Shown here in pieces: positions 1-7,541 of a stretch of DNA of 22,836 nt; within the stretch, counting starts at the first letter, position 1, and every line of letters begins with the position of its first letter. Made by a program: the position numbers and the translations under genes. A model generated the notes under the pieces. That model saw only the letters and a list, made by a program, of their open reading frames with translations, was not told the origin of the DNA and did no database searches. Origin of the DNA: Nitrolancea sp040255925 (GTDB lineage Bacteria > Chloroflexota > Chloroflexia > Thermomicrobiales > Thermomicrobiaceae); NCBI GenBank assembly GCA_040255925.1, contig JBDZVX010000031.1, positions 1 through 22,836 of the forward strand, in the 5' to 3' direction.

Positions 1-1005
1 CTGTTCGAACGGGCGCCTGGACGGATTTTGATCGCCACCTTCGCGTCGTCGATCTCCCGCGTTCAACAAGTCCTCACGATCGCGCACCGCCACGGCCGCA
101 AGGTCGCCTGCGTTGGTCGCTCGCTGCAAAACAACGTCCGGGTGGCTCTGGATCTTGGGTACCTCGATCCGCCCGAAGGTACGCTGGTCCGGCGGTCCGA
201 AGCGGCCAAGCTTCCGCCATCCGAGGTTGCCTATGTCTGCACCGGTAGCCAGGGTGAGCCGCTGGCGGCGCTGAGCCGGATCGCCCACCGGGATCACCGG
301 GAGATCCAGATTCAGCCGGGTGATACCGTGATCATTTCCGCGACGCCGATTCCGGGAAACGAGACGTCGGTTTTTCGTGTGATCAACCAGCTCTTTCATC
401 AGGGTGCCGATGTCATCTACTCGGCTCGCGCCTTGGTCCACGTCTCCGGCCATGCCAGCCGGGATGAGCTGCGGCTGATGCTTAATCTCGTCCAGCCCCG
501 GTTTGTGATCCCCTTCCATGGCGAGCCGAGGCATCTCCGGCTCTATGCGATGCTGGCCCGTGATGTCGGCATTCCGGATGAGAATATCCTGATCGGTGAA
601 CTGGGGACCGTCTTTGAGTTTGATCGTGATGGTACCGTCACTACCGGAGAGGTTTCTTCCGGGACGGTGTACCTAGGTGGATCAGCCGGGGAGATCGGCG
701 ATATCACCATCCGTGACCGCCAAGCGCTGGCGAGGGATGGGATTCTCATGGTCGCCGCGACGCTCGACCGCCAATCCGGCCAATTCCTGGCGGGGCCGGA
801 GATCGTTGCGCGGGGCTTCGGATCGGCGGGAGAGAATGGCTCCGTACTGAGCGCTACGGCGGATCACCTCCAACAGGTATTTAGCCTGAACGGGAACGGT
901 GAATCGGGATCGGTGAACCGGAAAATCCGGGAGGCGACGCAAGCGTATATCTTCGCGACGACGCGGCGCCGTCCGATGATCATTCCGATGGTGATGGAAG
1001 TCTGA
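1..1005 (+). CDS. rnj: Ribonuclease J, C-terminal part (5' end outside window)
   Basis: This is a metallo-beta-lactamase/beta-CASP ribonuclease that matures and degrades RNA in the cytoplasm (5'-3' exo- and endonuclease). The frame is open from base 1, so the gene starts upstream. About 334 residues are present against roughly 550 in the family, so the N-terminal metal-binding HxHxDH half is missing. The visible part begins inside the beta-CASP domain (ATFASSISRVQQ). It then shows the late metal-site motifs HVSGHAS (about residue 148) and PFHGE (about residue 171), the order expected in RNase J, followed by the C-terminal domain. It ends TGA at 1003-1005 and converges with the sigma factor gene 53 bases away. 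I see no clear terminator hairpin between them. Identification is from motif order and is firm; whether it is J1 or J2 type cannot be told. Confidence 0.93.
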   Translation: MFERAPGRILIATFASSISRVQQVLTIAHRHGRKVACVGRSLQNNVRVALDLGYLDPPEGTLVRRSEAAKLPPSEVAYVCTGSQGEPLAALSRIAHRDHREIQIQPGDTVIISATPIPGNETSVFRVINQLFHQGADVIYSARALVHVSGHASRDELRLMLNLVQPRFVIPFHGEPRHLRLYAMLARDVGIPDENILIGELGTVFEFDRDGTVTTGEVSSGTVYLGGSAGEIGDITIRDRQALARDGILMVAATLDRQSGQFLAGPEIVARGFGSAGENGSVLSATADHLQQVFSLNGNGESGSVNRKIREATQAYIFATTRRRPMIIPMVMEV

Positions 1006-1058
1006 GGCGCGACCGGCCTGAGAGCTGATCCACGCTTGAGAGCGGCCGTCCGATGCGC

Positions 1059-1793
1059 TTACGAGGTGCGAGAGGAAACCTTCCGCATAAGATTCAAGAC
1101 GATTTCCCGGAACGTACCCTTCGAGGCCGTCTCATCGAGCCGGGAAGATGCCGGCTCGGTCATCAACCGGCGGAGATCGGCGAGCGCTCGATGCTGGATC
1201 ACCCGGATGTTGTTGTCGGTCTTGCCTAACACTGCCGCGACCTCGGAAACCGAGAACCCCTCGACATACCGGAGCAGAATCACCGCTTGACGTTCGGGTT
1301 TAAGCCGCAAGATGGCGAGACGAACCGTGTCCCGCACAACGCCGGTCATCACGGTCGTTTCGGGATCATCGTACTGCCCGGCGGGCAATTCCACGGTACC
1401 GGGCACTTCGCGAGACTTGCGGTGATGGCTGATCGCGAGGCGATGGCTGATCGTGAGCAGCCAGGCGATAAACGGTACCTCGCCCCGCCGGTACCGCCGG
1501 ATGGCTTTCCAGGCGTGAAGAAACGTTTGCTGGGTCAGGTCTTCGGCATCGGCGCGGTTACCCGCTTGGTAGTAACAATGACGGTACACCCGGTCGATAT
1601 ACCGCTCGTATAGCGTGCCGAACGCGGCGGTGTCCCCATTGACCGCCGCGTCTACCAGTTCGGCTTCCGGCCAACCGGCCACGGTGTCCCACGCCGCCTT
1701 ACCGTTCATGGTGGCGGCGGCGTGGGCTGCGCCTTGAGATTTCGCGCCGGCATTCACGGACCGTGCTGCTCGAACGATGGGTTCCTTCCCCAT
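1059..1793 (-). CDS. ECF-type RNA polymerase sigma factor
   Basis: This is an extracytoplasmic-function sigma-70 protein of 244 aa that directs RNA polymerase to a dedicated promoter set. Region 2 lies at about residues 44-128, with the core-binding DAEDLTQQTFLHAWKAI stretch and the WLLTISHRLAISHHR segment typical of region 2.4. Region 4 lies at about 155-215 (LKPERQAVILLRYVEG, then the helix-turn-helix SVSEVAAVLGKTDNNIRVIQHRAL). The first 40 residues are not conserved, so an inner ATG at 1709 (residue 29) is a possible start. The outer ATG is kept because GGAG sits 9 bases upstream of it. The gene is second in an operon, 18 bases after the NHG-repeat membrane protein. There is no standard zinc-containing anti-sigma factor nearby, so the membrane protein is the best partner candidate (inference). 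Confidence 0.93.
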   Translation of the reverse strand: MGKEPIVRAARSVNAGAKSQGAAHAAATMNGKAAWDTVAGWPEAELVDAAVNGDTAAFGTLYERYIDRVYRHCYYQAGNRADAEDLTQQTFLHAWKAIRRYRRGEVPFIAWLLTISHRLAISHHRKSREVPGTVELPAGQYDDPETTVMTGVVRDTVRLAILRLKPERQAVILLRYVEGFSVSEVAAVLGKTDNNIRVIQHRALADLRRLMTEPASSRLDETASKGTFREIVLNLMRKVSSRTS

Positions 1794-1811
1794 TTCCGGA
1801 GGCTCCCCAGC

Positions 1812-2702
1812 CTACCGGTTTCCGTTATCGTCGTTGGTAGTCACGCTGGACTGCGTTCCGTGATTCTCTCCGCTCGTAGCTGAGGAATGGGCGGCGGCCG
1901 AGGCATCAGCGCCATGGTTGTCACGGGCAGCCGTGCTCATTGGCTCGCTATCGGTCCCATCATCCGCTGCCGCGGATTGCGCGGCGGCGGAGACATCAGC
2001 GCCATGATTGTCACGTGCCACGTCGCTGACCTGTTCCCCGTGCTTTGTCCCATCAGCCGGGGCGTTGTGAGCCGCTGCCGAGACATCCGCGCCATGGTTA
2101 TCTTGCGCGACAGCGCGAACCTGCTCCCCGTGATTCTCTCTGGTCCCGGACTCCGTTCCCTTCTCCGCGCTATCCTGCTCGTCGTTGAATCCTTTGTTGT
2201 CCTTCGAACTGTCGTTCACCTCATGTCCATGGTTTTCGCGGGCTACGGTGCGAACCTGCTCCCCGTGAGTTTCGCCATCCTCCGGCGCCGAGTGTGCCGC
2301 GGCTGATACGTCCGCACCGTGATTATCGGGGTGGTCGGCAGTGGTGTTTGCCCCGTCGGAATCTTGAGCATCGTGATTACGCTGGCCGTTACCCAACATT
2401 TGCCCTACGGCGTTGGCGGCGCCGGAGACACCATTGGCGATCCCGCCTGGGCCGGCGAGGGCGGGCATGGTGATCAAGCCGAAGAGGAGAATGGTTACGC
2501 TGACGATCGCGAGCCGTCGCGGGTGGAATGATCGTCCACTCCCGGCCGCGGCCGGAATGGACCCGAGGAGTGCGGAACGGCCGCGACTCCGGAATCCCGC
2601 GGTAGGTGTCGCCCCTGGGTCGGCATCGAGACCTTGTACGGAGCGCCGTATAGCGGCCCGGGTCGCGCTTTCTCCGAGTTCGTCATCATGCGGCGTCGGC
2701 AT
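1812..2702 (-). CDS. Single-pass membrane protein with NHG/HGEQV tandem repeats, ECF operon partner
   Basis: This 296-aa protein has no enzyme signature. Residues 1-63 are a presumed cytoplasmic tail with basic residues next to the membrane (HPRR). One hydrophobic helix at about 64-83 ends in PALA. The rest is a hydrophilic, His/Asn/Asp/Ala-rich outer region. Units beginning NHGADVSAAA start at residues 127, 202, 232 and 262, the last three exactly 30 residues apart. HGEQV units sit at 146, 191 and 221, so the repeat alternates short (12) and long (18) steps. The ATG at 2702 is preceded by GGAAGGAG at 10 bases. It is the first gene of the operon with the ECF sigma factor, so sensing or anti-sigma work is plausible, although no zinc anti-sigma motif is present. 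NHG-x-x-VS repeats occur in hypothetical proteins of Chloroflexota and Actinobacteria from memory; their function is not known to me. Confidence 0.8.
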   Translation of the reverse strand: MPTPHDDELGESATRAAIRRSVQGLDADPGATPTAGFRSRGRSALLGSIPAAAGSGRSFHPRRLAIVSVTILLFGLITMPALAGPGGIANGVSGAANAVGQMLGNGQRNHDAQDSDGANTTADHPDNHGADVSAAAHSAPEDGETHGEQVRTVARENHGHEVNDSSKDNKGFNDEQDSAEKGTESGTRENHGEQVRAVAQDNHGADVSAAAHNAPADGTKHGEQVSDVARDNHGADVSAAAQSAAADDGTDSEPMSTAARDNHGADASAAAHSSATSGENHGTQSSVTTNDDNGNR

Positions 2703-2910
2703 GATCTGCGTGCTCCTTCCGATTCGTGGTGGTACTTGTTACACCTAGTAAACGCGGAAGTGTCCGGGGAATTACACGTTCTACGCTGGACGACACCAAG
2801 GAGTTTCCGAATTCAGGCGATCGCGGCAAGAATCATCGGATGATGGGTGGCCGTTGGGCGGTTCGCAAGAGCCCCCGATGCGGCATAACACTGAGGCGAG
2901 GTGAAGGCAG

Positions 2911-3315
2911 ATGAACGATCAACGAGCAGCTTCCGGGGGGCCGATGCCGGACAACCGGTTTGGCTATCCCCCGGCGGTTTGGAAAAGCGCGCGGGAGGAG
3001 ATGCGCCGGGTATTGAGCGAGCGGGCGAAGATTCGCGGGATTATCGGCTATGCGGAGCTGATTTCAGAAGTCACCGCGATCCGGTTCGAACGCCACTCGG
3101 CCCCGTTTACGGCCATGCTGCAAGAAATAGCCGCGCTGGAGGACGCGGCCGGACGGGGAATGCTCACCGCGGTCGTCATCCATAAGTATCGCGACAAGCT
3201 GCCGGGACCGGAGTTCTATGCCTTGGCGGAACGGCTCGGTCGGGATACGTCGGACCGGACACGCTGCTGGAGCAATGAAGTGGAGCGGGTCTACACTGCC
3301 TGGAGCCGAGACTGA
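2911..3315 (+). CDS. Conserved-looking hypothetical protein, 134 aa
   Basis: This is a soluble protein of 134 aa with no signal peptide or membrane helix. The central part, IGYAELISEVTAIRF then EIAALEDAAGRGMLTAVVIHK followed by GPEFYALAERLG, resembles a widespread family of small uncharacterised bacterial proteins with a GRGMLSAVVVHK-like core and a PGPGFFELA-like motif. I recognise the pattern but cannot name a function. GGTGAAGG lies just upstream of the ATG and fits a ribosome binding site; a second ATG at 2944 (MPDNRFG) is possible. It stands alone on the plus strand: the NHG-repeat gene diverges to its left, with about 208 bases between the two starts, and the SWIM gene converges on it 6 bases to the right. 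Confidence 0.75.
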   Translation: MNDQRAASGGPMPDNRFGYPPAVWKSAREEMRRVLSERAKIRGIIGYAELISEVTAIRFERHSAPFTAMLQEIAALEDAAGRGMLTAVVIHKYRDKLPGPEFYALAERLGRDTSDRTRCWSNEVERVYTAWSRD

Positions 3316-3321
3316 GCGAGG

Positions 3322-3750
3322 CTAGGCGGCCGCGGCGCTTTGCTCCCAGCCGCTCCAGCCGCACCGGAAGCAGCGTCCGAGAAAGCCTGGAACGTCGTTT
3401 TCTTCGCGTGCGATCCACTGGAGCTGGCCACCACAAACCGGGCAGTCTTGCTCGTTTCCGAGTGGTGGCCAAGGAAGCGGCGCGATCTTGCCGAACGTCC
3501 AGCCTTCCCGCTCACTGCGCCGTTCGATGGCCCCGAGATGCTTGCAGACCCCGGTGAACAGGTAGCCAGGGCAGTCGCAGGTCCAGCCGGCACGCGTGCG
3601 GTCGAGCCGGTACGTGAAGCCTGGCGCGGACTGCGAGCGGCTGACATAGTGGCGGCCGGGCTCGATAACGTAGGTTCGAACTCTCAGGTGCCGGGCGCGT
3701 GCGCGTGCTTCGAGTTGCCGGGCAGCCTGGGGTTTCAGCGTCGAAATCAT
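3322..3750 (-). CDS. SWIM zinc-finger protein with second zinc ribbon
   Basis: This small, 142-aa protein carries two Cys-rich modules. A SWIM finger spans about residues 50-73, with C58, C60, C69 and H71 (CDCPGYLFTGVCKH, the CxC-xn-CxH pattern). A four-Cys ribbon follows (C103, C106, C127, C130; CPVCGG and CFRCGW). SWIM modules bind nucleic acid or protein partners; the partner here is not indicated. The ATG at 3750 is chosen over one at 3792 because AAAGGAG lies 8 bases before it. The C-terminus is short and Ala-rich (SAAAA). The gene has its own extended -10 promoter in a region bounded by an inverted repeat, 57 bases upstream, so it appears to be transcribed alone and possibly regulated. 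The stop nearly touches the convergent 134-aa gene. Confidence 0.85.
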   Translation of the reverse strand: MISTLKPQAARQLEARARARHLRVRTYVIEPGRHYVSRSQSAPGFTYRLDRTRAGWTCDCPGYLFTGVCKHLGAIERRSEREGWTFGKIAPLPWPPLGNEQDCPVCGGQLQWIAREENDVPGFLGRCFRCGWSGWEQSAAAA

Positions 3751-3788
3751 TGAGACGACTCCTTTGTGCAGCCGGATGTGAACGCGGA

Positions 3789-3847
3789 GCAAGTTGGTGG
3801 CATGACATAACGAATTCTATCATCGCCTAGCGCAACTTGCCATAACG
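3789..3847 (-). promoter_or_regulatory. Extended -10 promoter of the SWIM gene within an inverted repeat
   Basis: On the minus strand the sequence TGATAGAAT (3814-3822) is an extended -10 element with a weak -35 (TGGCAA, 3837-3842, 17-base spacer). The arms GCAAGTTG (3789-3796) and CAACTTGC (3833-3840) are perfectly complementary, 8 bases each, with centres 44 bases apart, so one lies in the early transcribed region and the other on the -35 box. CATAACG is also repeated directly at 3806-3812 and 3841-3847. The promoter call rests on sequence only. Operator function for the repeats is an inference. Confidence 0.5.
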
Positions 3848-3943
3848 TGAATGCGTAGGGGTGTGGCGCATCGAGCGTGCCGGGAAGGCTATGGTCCCAC
3901 TGGCTTGACCGGCGCCCCTCATCATGCTGGGTCAGATTTGATC

Positions 3944-4025
3944 AAAGGAGGCTACCTTGGATGAGATCACGTATTTTCCCCGAGATGTCAATGGAGTTAC
4001 TCAATGGTGTATCGCCGGCTCATGA
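3944..4025 (+). other. Strong Shine-Dalgarno followed by a 22-codon reading frame
   Basis: AAAGGAGG at 3944-3951 is one of the strongest ribosome binding sites in the window. It is followed 5 bases later by TTG (3957) opening a 22-residue frame (DEITYFPRDVNGVTQW in its middle) that ends TGA at 4025, inside the 3' end of the convergent CNNM gene. An overlapping frame from ATG 3961 is an antisense shadow of that gene. I see no good promoter in front of it. It may be a tiny peptide, the start of a lost gene, or chance. Confidence 0.25.
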
Positions 4026-5335
4026 TATTCGACCCGCACCACACGGACCCGATGGCCATCCATCGTGCGTACTTCGAGCTGGAGCGGTCCGTACGCGACT
4101 ACGTCTCCCGGGTGGGGGATTCGTCCCAGTCGATCCGCGATTAAACCGCCGACCGATACGGATTCGGTCTCCATTAGACCGAGAACGGTGCGTTCAAGAT
4201 TGAGACGGTCGAGCAGATCTCTCACTGAAACTCGGCCGTCTACGTCCAGGACGCCCGGTGCGATCATTTGGAAGGGTTCGTAGTCGGCATCAAACTCGTC
4301 AACGATTTCACCGACTAACTCCTCTACGAGATCCTCGAGCGTCACGAGGCCAGCCATGCCGCCAAACTCGTCCACGACGATGGCAATGTGGATTCGACGG
4401 GTGCGCAGTTCGGTCAGTAACTCGTCGACCGGCTTGGTTTCCGGAACGAAATAGGCTGGGCGCATCACCGTCGATGCCGCGTGCGTCTTCTCAGCGTCAT
4501 TGCGCCAGAGGAGACGGAAGACGTCCTTGAGGTAGAGGATGCCCAGAATGTGGTCAAGCGATTCTTCATACACGGGCAGGCGGGAGAATCCGCTTGCGAA
4601 GAACACATCAACGGCCTGGCCGAGCGGGGTCGAGCTGGCAATAGCCACCGTGTCCACGCGCGGGACCATCACGTCCCGTGCGATCGTCTTGCCGAACTGG
4701 AATGCCTCTTCGATCAGTTCCGCTTCCTGCTCTTCGACGACACCCTCGTCCTCAGCGACCTCAACCATCGACAGCAGTTCGTCTGCCGTTACGCTTGGCA
4801 ATTGCGCGCGTGCCTGGACGCCGAGGAGACGCAGCGTGAGGTTCGACGTCGTCGTCAGCAGCGTGACCAGCGGGGCGGTGAGTGTGGCGAGAATCTGGAT
4901 CGGGCGAGCGACCACGAGCGCCAGGGAATCCGCGCGATGAATCGCGACGGTCTTGGGGACTAACTCACCGAAAACGATGCTCACGAAGGAGAGCAGTGCG
5001 GTGACGATCACAAGGGCTAGTGCCTCGGCATTCTCGCGTACCGTTCCGGTCGGAACCTGTTCAAGCCAAGAGGCTAAGAGCGTCACAAGACTTATCGCTC
5101 CGACCGCCGAGGCGAAGAATCCGGCCAGCGTGATCCCAACCTGGACGGTGGCAAGGAAGTCGCTCGGATCCTCCGTCAGCGTAAGGACGCGTTGCGCCTC
5201 GGTATGTCCTGCTTCAGCGAGTCCCCGAAGGCGGGCTTTGTGTGCCGATACCAGGGCGATCTCCGAGGCGGCGAGAAACGCATTGACGGCCAAGAGGACC
5301 GCGATGATCGCGATTTCAAGAGTTAATTCCGGCAT
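4001..5335 (-). CDS. CNNM/CorC-type (HlyC-like) membrane protein with CBS pair
   Basis: This 444-aa inner-membrane protein belongs to the hemolysin-related CNNM/MpfA family, linked in other bacteria to magnesium or other divalent-cation homeostasis. Residues 1-190 are a CNNM (DUF21) domain with four hydrophobic stretches, beginning with the helix after MPELTLEIAI and containing NAFLAASEIALVS. Two CBS modules follow at about 205-325 (MVPRVDTVAI to LGILYLKDVF, then VMRPAYFVPE to IVVDEFGGMAGLVTLEDLVEE). A CorC_HlyC domain ends the protein (VDGRVSVRDLLDRL). The start is placed at ATG 5335; the TTG at 5347 overlaps the ribosome binding site GAGGAAG. It lies 109 bases after the GT-C gene on the same strand and could be co-transcribed. 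Substrate cannot be read from the sequence. Confidence 0.9.
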   Translation of the reverse strand: MPELTLEIAIIAVLLAVNAFLAASEIALVSAHKARLRGLAEAGHTEAQRVLTLTEDPSDFLATVQVGITLAGFFASAVGAISLVTLLASWLEQVPTGTVRENAEALALVIVTALLSFVSIVFGELVPKTVAIHRADSLALVVARPIQILATLTAPLVTLLTTTSNLTLRLLGVQARAQLPSVTADELLSMVEVAEDEGVVEEQEAELIEEAFQFGKTIARDVMVPRVDTVAIASSTPLGQAVDVFFASGFSRLPVYEESLDHILGILYLKDVFRLLWRNDAEKTHAASTVMRPAYFVPETKPVDELLTELRTRRIHIAIVVDEFGGMAGLVTLEDLVEELVGEIVDEFDADYEPFQMIAPGVLDVDGRVSVRDLLDRLNLERTVLGLMETESVSVGGLIADRLGRIPHPGDVVAYGPLQLEVRTMDGHRVRVVRVEYHEPAIHH

Positions 5336-5444
5336 GGTCTTCCTCAAGTCGTTTGATTGATCTGCTGCCGGTGGTCGAAACCCGAGCGCGTCCGGGTCGG
5401 CCAGAAACTTTGGGAGCCAGTCTGCCGGTGAGTTTGCTCCCCGG

Positions 5445-7478
5445 TCAGCCAGCGCAGGATTTCGCCCGGTAGACCGTCAACCCTTCGCGCGATTGGACTG
5501 CCGCCGCGCCGGGATACCCGGCCTGCGCGGAGTCGAGCGTAGCTGGGAGGATGGCGTAGCAGACGGAATCCGGGGCCGGTTTTAGTCGCCAGTAGTCGAT
5601 TGCGCCGTTGCCGTACACCGGGTGCCCGTTTCGTTGCAGGATAGCCGCCAGCATCCCGAACGTTGCCGGATCAGCGTCGATCTCTGGGAGATCGATCGCG
5701 CTCCCAGCGGGTAACGCTCCAGTGAGGTCCCAGAGCCAAGGATCGGGCTGGAGTTGATAGACGTAATCGGGCCGCCCCACAACCTGAGTGAGCTGGGGAA
5801 ACGCGCCGATCTTGCTGAGGACTGGATCGCTCTCCGGGTCGGTCTCATCGGGGAGATGGTAGACCACGGTACGAATTCCAATGCCCTGGAGGAGCCGGAT
5901 TGTCGTCGGCGAGGGAAAGTCCCGCATGCGGTTACGAAAGACATAATAGACCGGTGGAGTAAGACCGCTATAACCGTTAACCACGGGATTCCAATGAAAT
6001 GTCGACCAGAAATTGGGCCAGGCGGAGGCGATCGTCCCTTCCCCCATCGGAAACTCGATAGTTGGGGCCGGGTGAAGGGTCAACCACTCGTAATCCGGAC
6101 GTTGGGCCTCAGCGAGGCTGGCTGGGAGTTGTTCGGGGATGGCGAGCCGTGTAGATGTTTCGGCCAGCACACCGGTGCTAAGGAGGACGATAATCGCGGT
6201 TAGGGCCATGAACCGGGTACCGGAGTTCGGAATCCGCGTAGATACTCTCCGAAGAAGGGTGTCGAGACCGAATCCGGCGAGCCCGGCCAGGCCGACCAGC
6301 GCGAGCAGGCCGAAACGGGCGGGAACCCGGATCGCCCGGAAGCCGGGAACGTAGTCGTACAGTAGGTGGTAGGGGAGTGGGATTTTCCAGGGGCCAAGGT
6401 TGCCGGTGAACCCGAAGCTCAAAATGATGGCTGTCGCTGTGAGGGCGATCAACATCCAGGTTTCCCACCTCCGCCATCCGCCAATGAACCCTAACAATGC
6501 GAATCCAGCCAGCATCAATCCCGGGAAAAGGTCCTGTTCGAGATCCCGGTGGTAACGAGCCCCGAGGATGGGGCCGTACAAGCGGTTGTTTGGCGAGACC
6601 GCGAGGTAGTCATCGGCCTGAGCGCGCCAGAGAGTGACCTCTTCAACCGATCGTTCGATGCCGAGGTCGTTGTGCACGCGCTGATAGGGGAGGAGCGTAG
6701 GTAGTAGCAGCAGACCGGCGATCAGACAGGCGAGCCCGGTTTTGGAGATCGCCGAGGTCATCGCACGGGTCGGGTGGCTGAGGGCGTAGATAGCAGCCAC
6801 GACGGCCAGCAGGACCGCCAGAAAATACAAATAGTAAAGGCCGAAGAGTCCCTGGAGCAGGACGATGACCCCGAGAACCACGGCCCACCGGAAGGAATTG
6901 CCGAGTAACGCGCGGCGGGCCGCGAGGACGCCGAGCGGGAGCCATTGAGCCGAGAGGATATGGAGGTGTTCCAGGTGGGCCATCCGGGCCGGTGCAAAGA
7001 CATAGGCGATTCCCGCCACGATCCCGGCCAGGCGATTACCGGTGAGATCGACAACCAGGAGGTACATGGCAAAGCCACTGAGTGTCAACGCGAGTAAGAC
7101 GGCGACGTTGTCCGCTAGGATCGCGTTGCCGGTGGATACCAGCAAGGGTGCGACCAGCGCCGCCTGACCGAAGAGGGTGTCGGAGTAGGCGAGCGTGTTG
7201 CGGTAGGGATAGAAGATGTTGGCATCGAAAATATGGCGGGGATCGGTCAGCAGTGCGTGAATATCCCAGGCCAATGTCCAGGCCTGGAACACCGGATCGC
7301 CCCAGCTCACGAGGCGACGGGGAAGATCGAGCACCAGGGGCCAGGTCATGATGCTGGCGAGCACGGCAAAGATGACCAGCGCCAAGAGATCCGCCGTGAA
7401 ACCGCGCCATCGTGGGGAAGGGGGTTGCCTCCGGCCGCGTGGCGGCTCGGAAGCGACCGGTGACGATGCACGTTTCAT
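5445..7478 (-). CDS. Large polytopic membrane protein, GT-C glycosyltransferase-like
   Basis: This 677-aa protein has about 11-12 hydrophobic helices and a C-terminal soluble part of about 200 residues. The first helix (about 30-50) is followed by an outer loop with D61 in SWGDPVFQAW and by FYPYRNTLAYSDTLFGQA, an arrangement like the catalytic-Asp loop of GT-C glycosyltransferases that use lipid-linked sugars. The motif GFRAIRVPARFG and the later HWNPVVNGYSGL are typical of a family of uncharacterised bacterial membrane proteins related to YfhO/PMT-like enzymes. A role in transferring sugars to envelope polymers or proteins is inferred; donor and acceptor are unknown. GAGGAA sits 8 bases before the ATG. 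It follows the polysaccharide deacetylase by 63 bases on the same strand, which fits a shared envelope function. Confidence 0.8.
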   Translation of the reverse strand: MKRASSPVASEPPRGRRQPPSPRWRGFTADLLALVIFAVLASIMTWPLVLDLPRRLVSWGDPVFQAWTLAWDIHALLTDPRHIFDANIFYPYRNTLAYSDTLFGQAALVAPLLVSTGNAILADNVAVLLALTLSGFAMYLLVVDLTGNRLAGIVAGIAYVFAPARMAHLEHLHILSAQWLPLGVLAARRALLGNSFRWAVVLGVIVLLQGLFGLYYLYFLAVLLAVVAAIYALSHPTRAMTSAISKTGLACLIAGLLLLPTLLPYQRVHNDLGIERSVEEVTLWRAQADDYLAVSPNNRLYGPILGARYHRDLEQDLFPGLMLAGFALLGFIGGWRRWETWMLIALTATAIILSFGFTGNLGPWKIPLPYHLLYDYVPGFRAIRVPARFGLLALVGLAGLAGFGLDTLLRRVSTRIPNSGTRFMALTAIIVLLSTGVLAETSTRLAIPEQLPASLAEAQRPDYEWLTLHPAPTIEFPMGEGTIASAWPNFWSTFHWNPVVNGYSGLTPPVYYVFRNRMRDFPSPTTIRLLQGIGIRTVVYHLPDETDPESDPVLSKIGAFPQLTQVVGRPDYVYQLQPDPWLWDLTGALPAGSAIDLPEIDADPATFGMLAAILQRNGHPVYGNGAIDYWRLKPAPDSVCYAILPATLDSAQAGYPGAAAVQSREGLTVYRAKSCAG

Positions 7479-7541
7479 CGCTGCTGGTTCCTCGGCATTC
7501 GGAACGGATGTGCGCCGGATTGCCCTCGAACGGCGACCGAA

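Noticed and set aside
1424..1459. 18-base direct repeat (GATGGCTGATCG twice) inside the sigma factor gene
   Set aside because: It encodes the ISHRLAISHHR segment, which matches the normal ECF region 2.4 pattern; it is not a tandem expansion.
1887..2306. Plus-strand frame with Gly/Arg/Val-rich repeats opposite the NHG-repeat gene
   Set aside because: It mirrors the repeats of the real gene on the other strand and has no ribosome site.
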